A stretch of DNA of 64,000 bases from Apostichopus japonicus (lineage: Eukaryota; Echinodermata; Holothuroidea; Aspidochirotida; Stichopodidae): contig NC_092579.1 of assembly GCF_037975245.1 (NCBI RefSeq), positions 13,190,678 to 13,254,677 of the forward strand. Reading direction: 5' to 3'. Below, piece after piece: positions 13,301-26,629 of this stretch. The notes below the pieces were generated by a model. It had not been told where the DNA came from. It ran no database searches and saw nothing but the letters and a program-made list of their open reading frames with translations. The stretch's first letter is position 1. Every line of letters starts with the position of its first letter. A program made the translations under genes and the position numbers.

Positions 13301-16300
13301 TGAAATGAGTTTACAATAAAACAGTAACTTTTATAAACAATTCCATGTTAGTACTGAGGGGACAAAATTTCATACCCAATTGTCGGAGGCCGCCGGACTT
13401 AGATCTAATAACAGGAGAGCAACCATTATCTTACAATGTAAAGCACTCACAATGTCATCATGAACTCAAAGTAAAAGCCGTTTCCGGATCACTTGTGACT
13501 GTAATGTAAACGGAACTCAGGTAGACCTTGATGTACAATCGACTCACACAAATCCATGTGTGCAAATAACAAGCTTATGAAGCATCTACTATCATGATCC
13601 TCCTAATATGATACCAAGTCAACAATACTATCAAATTGTGTTTTCCAATCCACTTGTTTCTGAAGATCCATGAGTAAAGCTAGAGCTAGAAAAACTCACC
13701 AAAACAGCTAAATCTGCCTGTGCTGCTCCACCTATCATGTTGGGTACAAAACTCTTGTGTCCTGGGGCGTCCAACATTGTAAAATGTTTCTTGTCCGTCT
13801 CAAAGGACGCTCGTCCTACCTCCACTGTCTTACCCTTGTCACGCTCCTCTTGATTTGTGTCTAATGCCCATGACAAATACCTATAAGGGGGGGGGGGATT
13901 ACAAACATACCAATAAATGAGAACTTTAAATAAATACATGTATGTCAAATCATAAAATGTTTTTCTTATTTTGGCTTTAACAAATTGGGAGCCAACTCTT
14001 TTGTCAATAATGGTTATGTGCCCACCAATCACTGACTGTTTCAATTAAAATTCTGGTAATGTTGAACTAAAGTTAACAGAGGGTGATATAAACTTAAATG
14101 CAATGGTGACTTCATTTGGCATGATGCTTAGGAATGTGTTTATTCATGTCTTCCATTTTTTTTCAGAACAGGCATAAGCTGGCAGGGCATTTATCGTACT
14201 AATTACATAAAGGCAAAGCTAACACCGTGAAGATGTGTTACATCATCTGACAACTTGAATGCCTGTTAAAAGTAACAAATAAGATACAAATTTTACAAGT
14301 ACAATTACCACCATCTTGGTTGTCCTCAAATCCTATCAATATTGAAAATACCCACCACCCAGTTGGGACAATTGTTTTTGGCTATACTGTGCTTCATATC
14401 CCACTTCAAAGCACCCATACTGACAGTATGAATATCAAGTTTATATCCAATAAAAGGTTAGGAACTGTGCATACTGTCAGTAACGAGTGCTTCGAAGCAT
14501 GATATCCCACACAGCACAGAGTGGTATTAGCAGCATTAGGAAATATGTCCCAACTGGCTGAGAATACCCCATTCTGATATTTGCCATACATTTGTAAACT
14601 ACACACTGAAGGTGAACTAATAAACTCAGGCTCCAAAAATGTATGATAATTCCTATAATTTCTCCACCAAGGCTGCTGTCTAATATCAGATACTTACCAA
14701 CTTTCCCTGTTTTTCTCCTTAGCCTCCCTTTCATATTTCTCTAACGTTCTTTTATCAACTTGACCCGTTAGGTACCTGGGATGATATGAGACAGAAAACA
14801 AGAAATATACAGATTAGCCAGTAGTTCACAATACAGTGGCAGAGATTTAGCAATACAGAGTAAATGAAAAGGGAAATCTTTCAAAAGCAGAACATTTTTT
14901 TTCCAGCTGTTGTGGCTTTTTCATTGCCACAACGTCAAAAGTTGTGCAATCAGCATCTACCTTTGTGTAGATGCGTAAATAAATGTTAGGCCGATCCTGA
15001 CATGTTGGTCTTATAACAACATTGGGCATAATACCAGCATAATTCTCAGTGATTTGATACAGCACCAAAGGCTCACGTCCTATACACAACACAGTGAAAC
15101 CTAAAGCATAGCCTATAAATACCTAAATTAAGGATAGATATTTGTGCCTTGTAATTGGATTTAATTAGCTAATTAATCATTTTCAGACAAAAAGAATGTT
15201 AGGACATCTTGCATGTGGCAGAGATAGACAGAGAATATTCCTGTAAATGATTCTGTTACTTACAGTACTGTTAGTATGAAAACCAGACATATATTATACC
15301 AATCTACCTACTTAAGGGTAAACAATGCTGTAAAAGATGTATTATTAACAGTATGTACCTTTGTTGCTATGTTGTTAGTGAAGCAAACAGCTATATTTTG
15401 CATTTTGCTATTACACATATGTAGATTTGAAGCTAACCTTTATGATAATGTCGTATTCTTAACATTCACCCAAAGACTTAATAAAGGCTTTATGGACCCT
15501 AATTACATATTTACACGCTTTTTCCTATGATCAGATTGTTTATAGATTTACACAACACAATATCATTACAAAACGAAAGCTTCATTCATGCGACCAGAAG
15601 TCGGCAATCTGCAATATTTCATTCGTCATTGTATGATGATGCTATTGCACGTTTCCTAACTTCCTAGTATAACCACTTAACAAAATAGTGAGAAGTGAAT
15701 TTCAGAGAGACAATTAAAGAAGCACTTACATGATGTGACCTCCTATCGTAGACTTTCCAGCATCTGTAGAAGAAGTGAAAGAACGTCTCAGAAATTAAGA
15801 AAAGAGATACAAATTAAAGATAGAAGATGGACCCGATCAGCATAAAAAGTGGAAGGCAGAAGTGATGCAAACATTAACACCAAGAGAACTATCTATGTTG
15901 TCATCCATTTCATGCATAATTAAAACTATCATGATAATTAATATTTGTTTCCTAACAGTATTAGTGTCAAGACCTACAAGATAACCTTGCGATCAAGTGC
16001 ACACTGTGTGTCTGTCTATGTGAAAATCAGAGCCGTATCTGTTGTGTGAATTAACTCAAATCTGTGTCGCTTGGTCCAGATTGATGAAAAAGAAAACGCT
16101 GTACATCATGTTTTTTTAATGTTTTTTATCAGATTTCCTTTTTCGTAAAGTATAATTAATGCTGCCTAAGTAATAAAACATAAATGGTAGCTTGTTAAAT
16201 GGTAGAGGCTAAAAAGAATCACAGAATTCTGTGAATTCTCAGAAATCCAGTTTAGGCTCAATATTGTATCCTGCCTTAAACAGAGTGGGATCTCTTGTCT

Positions 16301-19300
16301 TCCTAACCTGCCTTCTTTCCTAAACTGAGACCAGAATCCTTGCCTTCCTATGAAACCAGAGTCACAAACACAAACAGTACTTAGAGAACAACACTACTGA
16401 AGGCCCAATTCTTTTCTCAATACAAGCAGGTGTTTTCTAGACAGCCATATGCCTGCAACTAACGGACAAGAACTGACTCAATAAATCTACTACAAGAAAA
16501 AAAGAAACAAGTTTGATCAATGACGAAACCAGCAAGTCAGTGGAACCAGTTTTCTCTCTCAACCTTTTAAATGAAACCTGCCACTTACCGACATGACCAA
16601 TGAAAACTACATTAACCGGTTCTTTCTTTGACTTGATCTCCTCTTGCACAGGTTCCTTTTTTTTTGATGTCGGTGGACTAGGAGATGCTGTGGGTTTTAT
16701 GGGTTCCACCTCATTATCTAGAATGAACAGAAAAATAAGATAGAAGAAAAATAGAAGCCTGAGGAAAATGTCAATTGGCCGGACTGATAAAATGTTCATA
16801 TTTTTTTTCACAAATTTATTAGGTTTCAACATTTCTTGAATACCGTTAAAACTTGTACAAAGACTCTCAAAGAGATCCTCTAGTAGCGGAATTGTAAAGT
16901 TTTGAACATTTTGCTCCAATATTGGGAAGAATGGTCACATACAAGTTACAATTTTTCTTTTCTTGGAAAGGTACCCTTTTTCAGTCGGTGGTGCCCCAAG
17001 GTCACAAAGCAAACATTACCTGTCGACAATTCTTCATCTGGTGAAGGAGTTGAAATATCTTCTTCTTCCTCTTCTTTTTCCTCTTCTTCTTCCTCTTCTT
17101 CTTCATCTTCCACTGTCTCTGTCATCTCAGGGCCAGTAGCATCTAAATACAGAGTAAATACATTCATAGCAATAAACAAAGCTGGTAAAGCCCTTCATCT
17201 TCTTGCTGATTATGTTTCATGTTATCGCAACTTCTTAAAAGGATGGCTTGAGACCAAACAATAAACTTTGATATGAAATTTTGTAGGCCATAAATACAGT
17301 TGACACTGCTATTTGTCCACCAGCTTGGATGTCTATAACATTTTTTATTTTCTAAAATCCCAATATTGAACTTGAACAGCCTACATGGTTTATTCACAAA
17401 CTTCACAGAGCATTCCCTCCACTTGTCAACGTACAGCGAAGACATCATTTAAAATCCAGTATAACCATTTATCACAGGGAGTGGGTTGAGTGTACTCAGT
17501 AGGTAATGCGTTTTAAAAGCATTCATAAACATGTACAAGTGTTGAATATTCATTATTCCTACACCAATTGAAACAGTTTGTTGAACATCGATATCATGAT
17601 GGATTGGAGGCGCCTGCAAGGCGACCACCGAACAGAGGAATATAGTATTAGCGGCCCATGAGGCATTTTTTACATGTCAACAGTCATAATTTGCAAAATT
17701 TAATAAAAAATTATGCTGTCTTGAGAATGTTGTTGTCATTCGCTGCCATTATTGTTTGGAAAACTGTGAATAAAACTTTCGTTCTGGAAAATAATTAATT
17801 TGTAGTCTCAACCTTGTATTTTTACTGTAATCCATAATGAAATTGTCTGATTAGACACTTTTTACTGCTCCTCAAATGTCAAAGCACTACGTAGATGAAA
17901 ACTGCTGTCAGTGCCCTTCCTCAGATTCATTTTTGCTGTCATGCCGTTCCCATTCCCCACAATGCCCTTCACCATTGGAACCTACCAATGGCATTTTTGC
18001 GGTGCCCTTTTTGAGGCTTATGTCAAGCCCTGGAGGCCCACTTTTAAGTCATGGAACATTGCTAGAGGACAATCACCTTAGGGTATTCCACCATGACTGT
18101 GAGCGGATAATTAAGCGAATTCTTTCATAGACATTCTTTTATACAGTTCTGACCGCCACAAATCTTTATCATATCATCACATATCTTCTCATTTCTCTTC
18201 ATTCTAACTACCATGGGGATGTACAGGCAGAATGCTGTCATGAATGCACATCTATAGATATGAAGATGATAAACTGAATGTTACCTGCTGTAGTTTCTGC
18301 TGGTGTCTCTGTTTCAACTTCAGCTTCTTCAACAGTTGCTGGAAGGATAAAAAAAATTCCATGAAACAAGTGACACAATGTTTGTTTTGAAATTGTTACC
18401 TTGTTCAGTGTAGTCTCTAGAGGGCAACATATATGAGCATAGTTCAAAGTTCTATAGATGATACTGTAAATATTACAAATTTTGAATATTCATTTCGGGT
18501 ACCTAACATGACAAAGTCCGCTAAAATGGTCCCATAACTTGACATACAAGTACATGGGATGGAGGGCTACGTGGAAGGGAGAGGGCTCAGGGAGCAGGAT
18601 CAGAAAGGGCGAGGGTGCCAGGGGAAGGGAGAGTGGGTGAGAGAAAGCAATGAGAGAGGCCAGAGGAAAGGTAAGGGACAGTTGATCGACTCGAACTTGT
18701 TTTTTCCTTGTAAAGTTTGGTTACAATAACCTTGGCACAATGAAACCATGTTACCACTAAAGGCTTACATTTCCATGACACAAATTTGATATGCAGGCCA
18801 TGAATTTCATACTTTTAGAATGGGTTAGTCAATACCCTCTCCCCCTTTTATATCCCTGCCATAGACACACTTTACAACAGCTTATACTAGCATCAATGCT
18901 ACTCTTCAGTCTTTGGGGTTACATCATAAACTGCCACAAACACAAGGTATAGGCTCTTCCATGGTTTTAATGAAGTTTGTATATAACTGTACTTGGACTA
19001 TTGGCCAAATCATTTGCTGAATAAGGATGGCATTCTTGCTTTTCCAAATGATCACAGCTAGAGAGAACATCAAGGCAGATATAAGAATATATATTAATGT
19101 CTATTCAATGCACACAATCCAGCTCTGAAAGTTTTAATAGACACAACTGACCATAATAGTAGCTTGAACGAACTATCATCTTACAGAATAAAAAAGGAGG
19201 GAGGGGTGGGGGTAATCTGGAAGGAGGGAACATTTCTCTGGACATTTAGTTTCATATTTGTTACAATAAATTACTTTGTTTTGAAGCCCACACAAATTTT

Positions 19301-22300
19301 GGCTGCTCTTTTTCTTGAATAATTAGCCAACCACACCATTATCCGAAGAGCAATTGCATGTTCACCATTACCTGACCATCGGCTTAATAAGACCTGCTTG
19401 CAATGCTTACTAACCCTATGACTGTATATATGAAATAAGAGTGCCATCCTTATTTACCCAAATAAGCCTAACTTTGTGTTGAAAGATTGCTCGAAGTGAT
19501 TACGTGCGTTTCACGAAAGGAAATACATCAGATAATGTTTGATGTTATATATTTCCTTATTTTTCAATGTACCACCGGTGTTGTGCATGGATGAAAAAGT
19601 TCATTTAATAACTGACAATGACAGTGATAGTTGTTAAAACTAACAGAAATGGCTCACAAACGGTAAACTTTTGAAAGCATTTTTGAAAAACTGCTCTCAT
19701 CATAAGAACTAGACCATGCCTCGATGCGAGTTTAGTGATGAATATGCAACACTAAACAGCGACAGTGTCACCAGTTGATGAAACACTGTGAGTAGAAGTA
19801 GAAGATGCAATCCATAAGCCATTGCGGGCTTCTCCCACATTGGCGGTCACTTAACATCTCATGGCCTGTGTTTATTTAGTCCCATGGTCCGGTCCTGCTA
19901 CACCGGCAGCAGTATTTCGTACTGATAATGGTATTGCAGATATGCTAAGATAGGTATACTGTACATTCTACACACTAACCCTGTGAGATAGTAGTAGGCT
20001 TAGTGATGTTTTCTTCACAACATAATTCTTCCTCTCCGTTAGGTTTTATCACAAAACTATTTTCATATCATATACGACTTTGGAAGCGAGATTATTGCTG
20101 AATTGAATATATACAATTAAGATGGTAAGTCAGTGTTCAGCTTCATCGAATGTCAGTTAATACTTGAGCTAACTGTTACTAGTGTAAGTACTGTAGGGCC
20201 TAGGTCTTAGTATGCTGTATGTAGCCTAAGTAGAGATTCAGTTCTTATAAAGTTACACTATTAGTCCTAGTCAGAGAGATATTGTGAAGATGATCATGTC
20301 TGTGCTGTACCAAGTGTAGTATTATGTGTGACCATAGGCTAGGTTTTGCACCTTATTTACTGCTGTCACAGAGTCTGCTATAGTGGCAACTATGATCAGC
20401 TGTACTTTGAGCAAGGAGAGCTTCATTGGAATCATTGGTACTGAATATGCTTTACAGTGCATTCTCTCATTGGCTTGTTTAAATCAAGAGGCACATCATA
20501 ATTCATAACAGAATACATCAATGTAATCTTTCTTCAGTGGATAAATTTGTTGATACTTAAGATCATTGATTTTTTAATTAATGAAATGGGTTTAGCAAAA
20601 TTAGCTTGGGTGAAACCTCATCTTTTGAAATGAACAGTTTTATTTATTTCCTATTTCAAAATGCACAGAATCACTTTTAGCCTAACATACGTAGTTTAAT
20701 GCAAATTGCTGTTTGTGTTGCTATGGAGAAACAATGAAATTTGCCTCAAATCACTCCAACAAGGCTTCGAGACTATTGAAACACCTCTAAATATTCCTAG
20801 ATATCACTGTGGTAACCAAGCTGCAGGCAACCTTACCTTTTCGCACCTAAGCAGAGATACGTGTTTCACAAGTATGCCATTTCAGGTACGTGCCCATGAA
20901 TTTTTGGATCATTTGCAAGCTTTTTACACAATCCCCAAATGTTGCAAGTATTTTCCTCTAAAAATGACCCAAATCCCTTGAGACGACGCCACTACTCTGT
21001 AAGAATGATCTGTCTGCTACATTTAGTCATGCATGAAGAGGCTCAGAGCATGGCAAACAGTGTACAAAATCAATGGATGCATGCACACAGGAAGCTTATA
21101 TGGACAAATATGTCAATTACAGGGTATTAACGGACTAGGGGCCGTGTCATTCCGCCATCGTTACTTTGCCCCACAGAAAATGTGCTCTTTCTGCCATTCC
21201 GCCATGTTACCGCAATGGCAGTAAAGCACTTTTGTATGGCGGAAAGAGCACATTATTGTGGGTGCATTGTATGTGCACCATATATTGCTTTGCTTCACTC
21301 TACCTAGACCCGCAAAATAGGTCACTTAAATCGAAAATCAGAATCAGACTTTTTAATAAACAATCAGCCTACTTTAATTCGATTTTTTCAACCAACTATT
21401 ATTGAAGACAGTGTATCGACTCTTAGGAACTTACAATTAAAAGCTGTACATTAAAGTTTGTGTATCATTTCCCCAAATATGTCCTAACTACAATTCAATC
21501 CATCCAGCGGACCATCACATTTGAAGACACTGTACGTATCCTTCCACGCGATTCAACGAAAGTTTCACCGATAAATTCCTGTACAACACGGTTAAATCCT
21601 TTCCTTAAATAAACCTTTCTGCCATAGGTTTTGATCCATTCTGCCATGGCGGAAAGGTTCGAAACATATGGCTGAAAGGTATGGTGGTATGCACCTATGG
21701 CGGAATGGCGCTAGATCCTAACGGACTTGACATTGCAGACGTCCTCAGGTCAGCTTCTTCTCAACTGTACGTTTTGTGGGAACTGAGGAATCAATATTTT
21801 GCATTCATTTTATTTCAGAGGTGCATACAGGTAAGTGTTTTGGGGTTTTCCTTAATAGATATTGTTCATCAAATCCATAAGTGCGTCGATTACGAGCCCA
21901 CCATGCTACAGTATAACTATAAATAAGGAACCGCAAGCCAGTGTGAAACATAATAGGGTGTAGGCTAGGCCTAACTTCAGTTCATGTCCCTTGTTTTAAC
22001 AAGTTAAAGAAATAACATTGTCTGCCTAGTCACAGAAGCATTTGGTAACATCCGTAGACGGACGAAAGGGAATTATCAACAAACTGATGGGATTTTATAA
22101 TTTCATCGTTGCGGATCACTGCTTGTGTTACCACGGTTCGGATTTGCTTTACCTATGCCTTACTTAGCCTAATGTTACTATTGTTAGATTCCTTTTGTCC
22201 TGTTTTGTGTTAGGCTAGCCTGGCTTGAAAGTTCCTACTGTAAGGTTATTCAATTTGATCGTTATGACTAAAATAATTTTTAACAAACCCTTTGCCCATT

Positions 22301-22511
22301 TAAAGTGTTTTTTTTTTAACTTACAGTTGTCAGCCTCCGCTGGTTTCGGGGTAAATGATGGTACAAACTCTGGGGCATGTACATTGGGTATGAAAGGCTT
22401 TGCGTTGACATTTAGATTGGAAAACTGCGAGGACATGCTGGAGTTTTCTGCCGCATCCCCTGGACCAGGATCATCCTGTTGATCCCAACTGTCCATCAAT
22501 TGTTCTTCCAT
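7303..22511 (-). CDS. GSPT1: Eukaryotic peptide chain release factor GTP-binding subunit eRF3
   Basis: eRF3 is the translational GTPase that binds eRF1 and drives stop-codon termination in the cytoplasm. Sixteen coding exons join in frame with consensus splice sites: 22511-22325, 18338-18285, 17142-17020, 16717-16589, 15763-15730, 14775-14698, 13880-13700, 12958-12804, 12080-11940, 11097-11004, 10249-10169, 9296-9195, 9036-8965, 8201-8112, 7991-7823 and 7343-7303 (stop TAA). The total is 1731 nt, 576 residues. Residues 32-52 hold a PAM2-type poly(A)-binding-protein motif ([12 protein letters not shown], then HAPEFVPS). Residues about 85-115 are almost all acidic, encoded by a GAA/GAG run. GTPase motifs: G1 GHVDAGKST 162-170, switch threonine T220, G3 DAPGH 239-243, G4 NKMD 301-304, G5 SGI 343-345. 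The C-terminal barrels end in [13 protein letters not shown] and [13 protein letters not shown]. The start ATG has an A-rich context and nothing upstream extends it. Introns carry a SINE, SINE-head repeats and a hAT-like element. Family assignment is near certain; exon edges are inferred from splice sites and homology. Confidence 0.96.
11141..11512 (+). repeat. Tandem array of tRNA-like SINE heads, six units
   Basis: Six units of about 66 bp follow each other; each carries GTGGTTAAGGGCAGTGG (A-box side) and most carry GCAGGTTCGAGTCCTGG (B-box side). The sixth is truncated. The unit closely matches the head of the SINE at 12124-12510, so the array looks like tandem amplification of a SINE head rather than tRNA genes. 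It lies in eRF3 intron 9, antisense to the gene, starting about 45 bp from the acceptor of exon 10. Confidence 0.85.
12124..12510 (+). mobile_element. tRNA-derived SINE, near full length
   Basis: The head has A-box-like GTGGTCAAGTGGTTAAGGC and B-box-like GGTTCGAGCCC. It is followed by a body starting GTGTCCTTGGGCAAGGCAC, a block common in invertebrate SINEs, and a 3' end reading TATGCACTATATAAATAACG and then a (TAA)n tail. It sits in eRF3 intron 8 in the antisense orientation. No clear target-site duplication was found by eye. Transposition would need a partner LINE; none with this tail is seen here. Confidence 0.85.
14388..14503. repeat. Imperfect inverted repeat in eRF3 intron 6
   Basis: The left side contains CATACTGACAGTATG, itself palindromic; the right side contains CATACTGTCAGTAACGAGTG. 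Neighbouring GTGCTTC and ATATCCCAC blocks recur on both sides but pair only partly. It could be a small MITE or a hairpin precursor. No target duplication identified. Confidence 0.4.
17059..17113. repeat. Trinucleotide repeat coding an acidic tract
   Basis: A TCT/TCC-rich run on the plus strand, read as GAA/GAG on the minus strand inside eRF3 exon 3. It encodes about eighteen glutamates with one lysine and one terminal aspartate. It is in frame and likely length-variable. Confidence 0.85.
21137..21719. mobile_element. Non-autonomous hAT-like element in eRF3 intron 1
   Basis: The ends read AGGGGCCGTGTCATTCCGCC and, inverted, AGGATCTAGCGCCATTCCGC. The element is flanked by an exact 8-bp duplication AACGGACT (21129-21136 and 21720-21727), the hAT-type footprint. 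Internal sequence repeats ATGGCGGAA and TTCCGCCAT motifs and has no transposase frame. Termini could shift by one base because of a shared A or T. Confidence 0.75.
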
Positions 22512-24244
22512 TTTTATTTAACACCGGTGAGACGGATTATCTCTCCTCTCAACCTGTTTTCAAAGAACAAATTCGTTCGCAAGACAGTTTTAACGTCAGG
22601 CTATTTAGGCTAACAAGTAACATATGTGAAACACCGTGGGCCTATATATGCATACGGTATAGTACATCGTAACAGTATGACAGTGCCAGATTGACATGCA
22701 CGCATGTGTCTACAATGTGACGTAAAATTAGAGGGCGACAAATCCGTGACATTGCGCAATACACACGTACACGCTTCCACCCCACAGAAATTGTGTTCCA
22801 CCAAATCATCAACTTTCATCGGTCTACACCAATAACAGAAGTGATTTTTTTTTCTCATGTGTCATTTAGGGATATGAAGTAAGAAGCAATTTAGACGAAA
22901 ATAACTGTGCTGTACGATGAACACTAGAAAAACAATAATGACTACTAAGGTTAGTCGCCGTCAAAAACAGATGACAACAAAGGGACGATCAATATCAACA
23001 AAGGGATATAAGTGAACATCTATCCCAGTGTTTGTTTGTTGTTCAGTTTTGTGACTATTGAACCAATCGTCTCAGTATTCGATCAAAACCTCCAGCAAAC
23101 AAAGTACGGACCTACTATTGTTGATCAAATCTACGATACGTTAAAATTGGTTCCACTGTGTACTATGTTTCTACTTGATTTTTTTTAAAGACTGTTGAAG
23201 ATAATAATGGGAGCGTTAGAGGTCACGATATGCCGGATTAGCCTGAGCAATGGACCAAACTGTCACGACTTTTTTACATCTCAAATTCGCCTTTGTCTTA
23301 TGAAATATTCTTTTCACTTAAGAGAAACTTTCAAAATAGGTTTACAAGCATCAAAATGAAATTGGGCAACTAGTTCTCAGAAGCCTTGTATATACCGGTC
23401 CTATCTGTCTGGGCAAGTGCATTGTATTTATACAGAGGAAGCTGACAACCTCAATAAAAATTCTCAATACACTCTTCTATAAGTACAGTAAAAATTTTCA
23501 CGTTTTCCCTTAAGTATGCAGTAATTACTACTGGCTCAGTTGTCAGCGGCTTACAGTTTTAACTCAGAGTTGAGGATATACACAAACTAATTCGAGATTA
23601 ACAGCAGCGGCCCTTGTGTCGGGATGTGGGTCAACTCTTAATTACTACTGGAGAAGCGAATAAAATATCAGAGGGTCAAGATAGCCCCTCCGTTCACCAC
23701 CACGACCCGTTTAAAATCGATGGCATGCCTCCACGTATAAGCTCGGACTCTCGCCCTCCTCAAAGATAGCACTCCATTCGAAGTCTCGTGCAGCAACCTA
23801 AAGGTGCAGGAGCGAAACTTAAATAGTTCACTCAATACTGTATATAGCAAAGTGATTGAACACATCAAGTGAGATGATTTGCTGAAAATATTGGGCGTCG
23901 ATTAGGGTATGGTGGTGTGGGAGGGGGTACACCGTCAATGTTTTTAATTTGGAGCCTTTAGAGATAGTCACTAATGAACATTTCCCACCCCCTATTGGCA
24001 GCTCAAATCAGTTTCATTAATAGCCTGCATACACACACAAACAATTGCATTTGTGTCAGGCAGTTGACTGAATGATTCGTTTCAATTGAACCAACGCGCA
24101 GTACTGACCTACAAAACCAACATTCTCTTTAGGGAAGATTCCCAAACCCTACCAGTTCTTACTCACCCCCCCCCCCCCCTCCAAAAAAACACAATTTTTG
24201 ATAGCTTCCTTAAGTTTGCCCAGGTTAATTACCATATACCCTCC
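22512..24244. other. Upstream of eRF3; promoter region not resolved
   Basis: The region contains the eRF3 5' UTR (a purine-rich minus-strand run just upstream of the ATG) and presumably its promoter, but I see no TATA box or other decisive element. No gene, RNA or clear mobile element was recognised. A run of C near 24166-24180 precedes the next repeat. Confidence 0.4.
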
Positions 24245-24552
24245 CAGGGATGTGCTCAGGAATATTTGAGTGCCGGGCAGATTGTGCGGTAATGTGATCC
24301 ACACCCGGGAGAGGTCTCATGGGTGGGGTACCCCCTCCCCAATGGACACATTTTGCACATGAAGTATGCTTAGGTGGTGCTATTTTTCCTATACTGTGCC
24401 ATGTATTCTCCCAGATTTTGGTTATGGTAAAATTTGTTAAATTATCATCCAAAAAGTGCCGGCGGAAATGATTAAAATACTGTTTGTGCTGGGCGGCATT
24501 CAGAACTGCTGGGCGCAGCCGCCCGGTGCCGCCCAGTGTGAGCACATCACTG
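24245..24552. mobile_element. Short hAT-like element with inverted ends
   Basis: The left end reads CAGGGATGTGCTCA and the right end, inverted, CAGTGATGTGCTCA, giving 308 bp between them. Flanks TACCCTCC and CCTTCCTC do not form a clean 8-bp duplication, so insertion footprint support is weak. The interior carries GGGCGGC/GCCGCCC blocks near the right end and no coding frame. Confidence 0.55.
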
Positions 24553-24970
24553 CCTTCCTCCACACCCACCCCCAAAACGGTGAGAAATGAATCGATGCCC
24601 ATGAAGTAAATAACACGGGTATGCATGTGGTTTTTGTGTGTTCTAGGGTCACGTCGCGATTTGATCTTATCCTACTTTCACGCCGACTGCCTTTTCTCAC
24701 CCTTCTGAAGACTCTAAAACGTAACACTTATGCCAGATGAGAGATAAATTAGCTACAGATTATTTCAATATTGTTTACACAGGACCTGTATTCCTGACTA
24801 TAATATCTTACCCCTCCATTTCGACCTCGATCAATTCGATTTCTATAAGGCATATGGATTTCCATGACATGATTTATTGACCTGCGCTTTGCAGTCTCAG
24901 CCGTTTGAAGACACTGTCAAACAGTAAATAGGCCATCATCTTCCCAAGTATGGAACGCCAAAAGGACCAC

Positions 24971-25215
24971 AGGTGGCGTTGCTACCCTAAACAGGTGGTG
25001 CTACTACCATCAGGAGGTGCTACTATATATAAACAGGAGGTGCTACTACTCTAAACAGGAGGTGCTAATACCCTAAACAGGAGGTGCTACTACCCTAAAC
25101 AGGTAGTGCTACTACCTTAAACAAGAGGTGCTACTACTCTAAATAGGAGGTGCTACTACCCTAAACAGGCGATGCTACTACCCTAAACAGGTGTTACTAT
25201 CCTAAACAAGGGTCG
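24971..25215. repeat. 23-bp minisatellite
   Basis: About ten to eleven degenerate copies of a unit close to AGGTGCTACTACCCTAAACA plus a few bases. Copies differ by single substitutions and small indels. No gene overlaps it. Confidence 0.9.
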
Positions 25216-26349
25216 ATCTACTTTGTATATATACGACCCGTTTCCAAAGCAAAACGCAGTGAAGGATAATGTCATTACAAATCTGCTGGTTATTCTTTTG
25301 CGGATACGTACACCTCTCATTCAGCCGCATTAAAGAGATACATTGTTTCAAACAAAGGTTAATTTTCAGCCGCTTAACATATTTGAGAAAAGTTTAATGG
25401 ATACAATTTTCTGGACGGAAGTCAAAATTATATCACGAGATACAAAAGACAAGGCTCTTTCAACCCTTCTGCCAGTACAATGTTAAGTAAAACTAGATGC
25501 AATACTCTTCATGCAATAAATTTTACCTGCCCAAGTTAGAGAACATCAACGTACTTGTATGCTATGTGAAAATCCTTTTACTGACCGGGAAGTTGTTGCT
25601 AGTTGCCGACCATTCCGTGACAGGCTAACAGAATAACAAAATTTGTGTTAGGTATTTCTATAATTCTTTTTTGTTTGTTCGCTCATCATGAGAATACGTA
25701 ACTCTGTTAAGATGACAGAGGTAAGATGTTAAATACCTTTCTTTTCCGTGTATACTTTAGAAAAGAAAGAAGATATAAAATACGGCGAGGTGTCACACCC
25801 CGAGAAGTCGATCCAAAAAAGTGAAGCTGGCTCTTGTTGTCCCCCCCCCCCCCTTACGCCTAAATTTGCCAGGTAAGGGTGATATCACAAGTACATATAT
25901 AGTTTCGCCATCTGCTTGTGTTCACGGAATATGGGATCTAAAGTATCCTGAAATGAAATGTGGTAGGAGTAATGGGGTTAAGTAACCCCCTTAATAAATT
26001 GGTAAAATACAAGCCTTAACAGAGAATGAAGGAAATTCATTCCCAAATTTTCGCAATTTCAGAGTAATCTTCTTTTCTGCAATTATTTTGTGCTTCAAAA
26101 TGGCTATGAAAGACAAGCACTGTCCGAAAATGATATACCCCTTTCACGCACTTCCATGTACCTAATACTATACAGTGCAGACAATCGGAAATAACCTTTT
26201 ATACGCCTCTGAGTATATATAGTCGTAATTATAATGCACAAACTGTAAGTTCTCGAAGTCGACGTACACCCCATTTAATCATAATGAATATACGAGCCTG
26301 TCAACAGGGTTCTTTGAGCAGCCACTGTTTTAAGCAAATGTATACTCTA
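25216..26349. other. Intergenic, nothing recognised
   Basis: No recognisable gene, RNA or repeat apart from a run of C near 25840-25852. It leads into the U2-related tandem array. Confidence 0.5.
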
Positions 26350-26629
26350 AGCGGTTTATTATAAACGAAGAGAAGAACCAATCACAAAACAGCAATCGGT
26401 TTTTAATGAGCATGTATCTAATTTTAGAATTCTAAAATTTATCGTAAATGTTGTGAATAAACCTTCGCAAATAGTCAAAATAACCATCTTGATGAAGGTT
26501 TTACTTAGTAAGCTATTTTTGTGGCACATGTTACTGTATGTTGTTACGAGACAATATAGGCTGGATCAAAGTATCATTATGATCCCCTTCTAGGGAACCA
26601 TCATAACGACCACCTGACGATGATCACAC

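Noticed and set aside
20000-20130. First exon of a plus-strand gene ending in ATG and a GTAAGT donor, inside eRF3 intron 1
   Set aside because: The ATG/GTAAGT at about 20120 is attractive, but no downstream exon of any recognisable gene was found.
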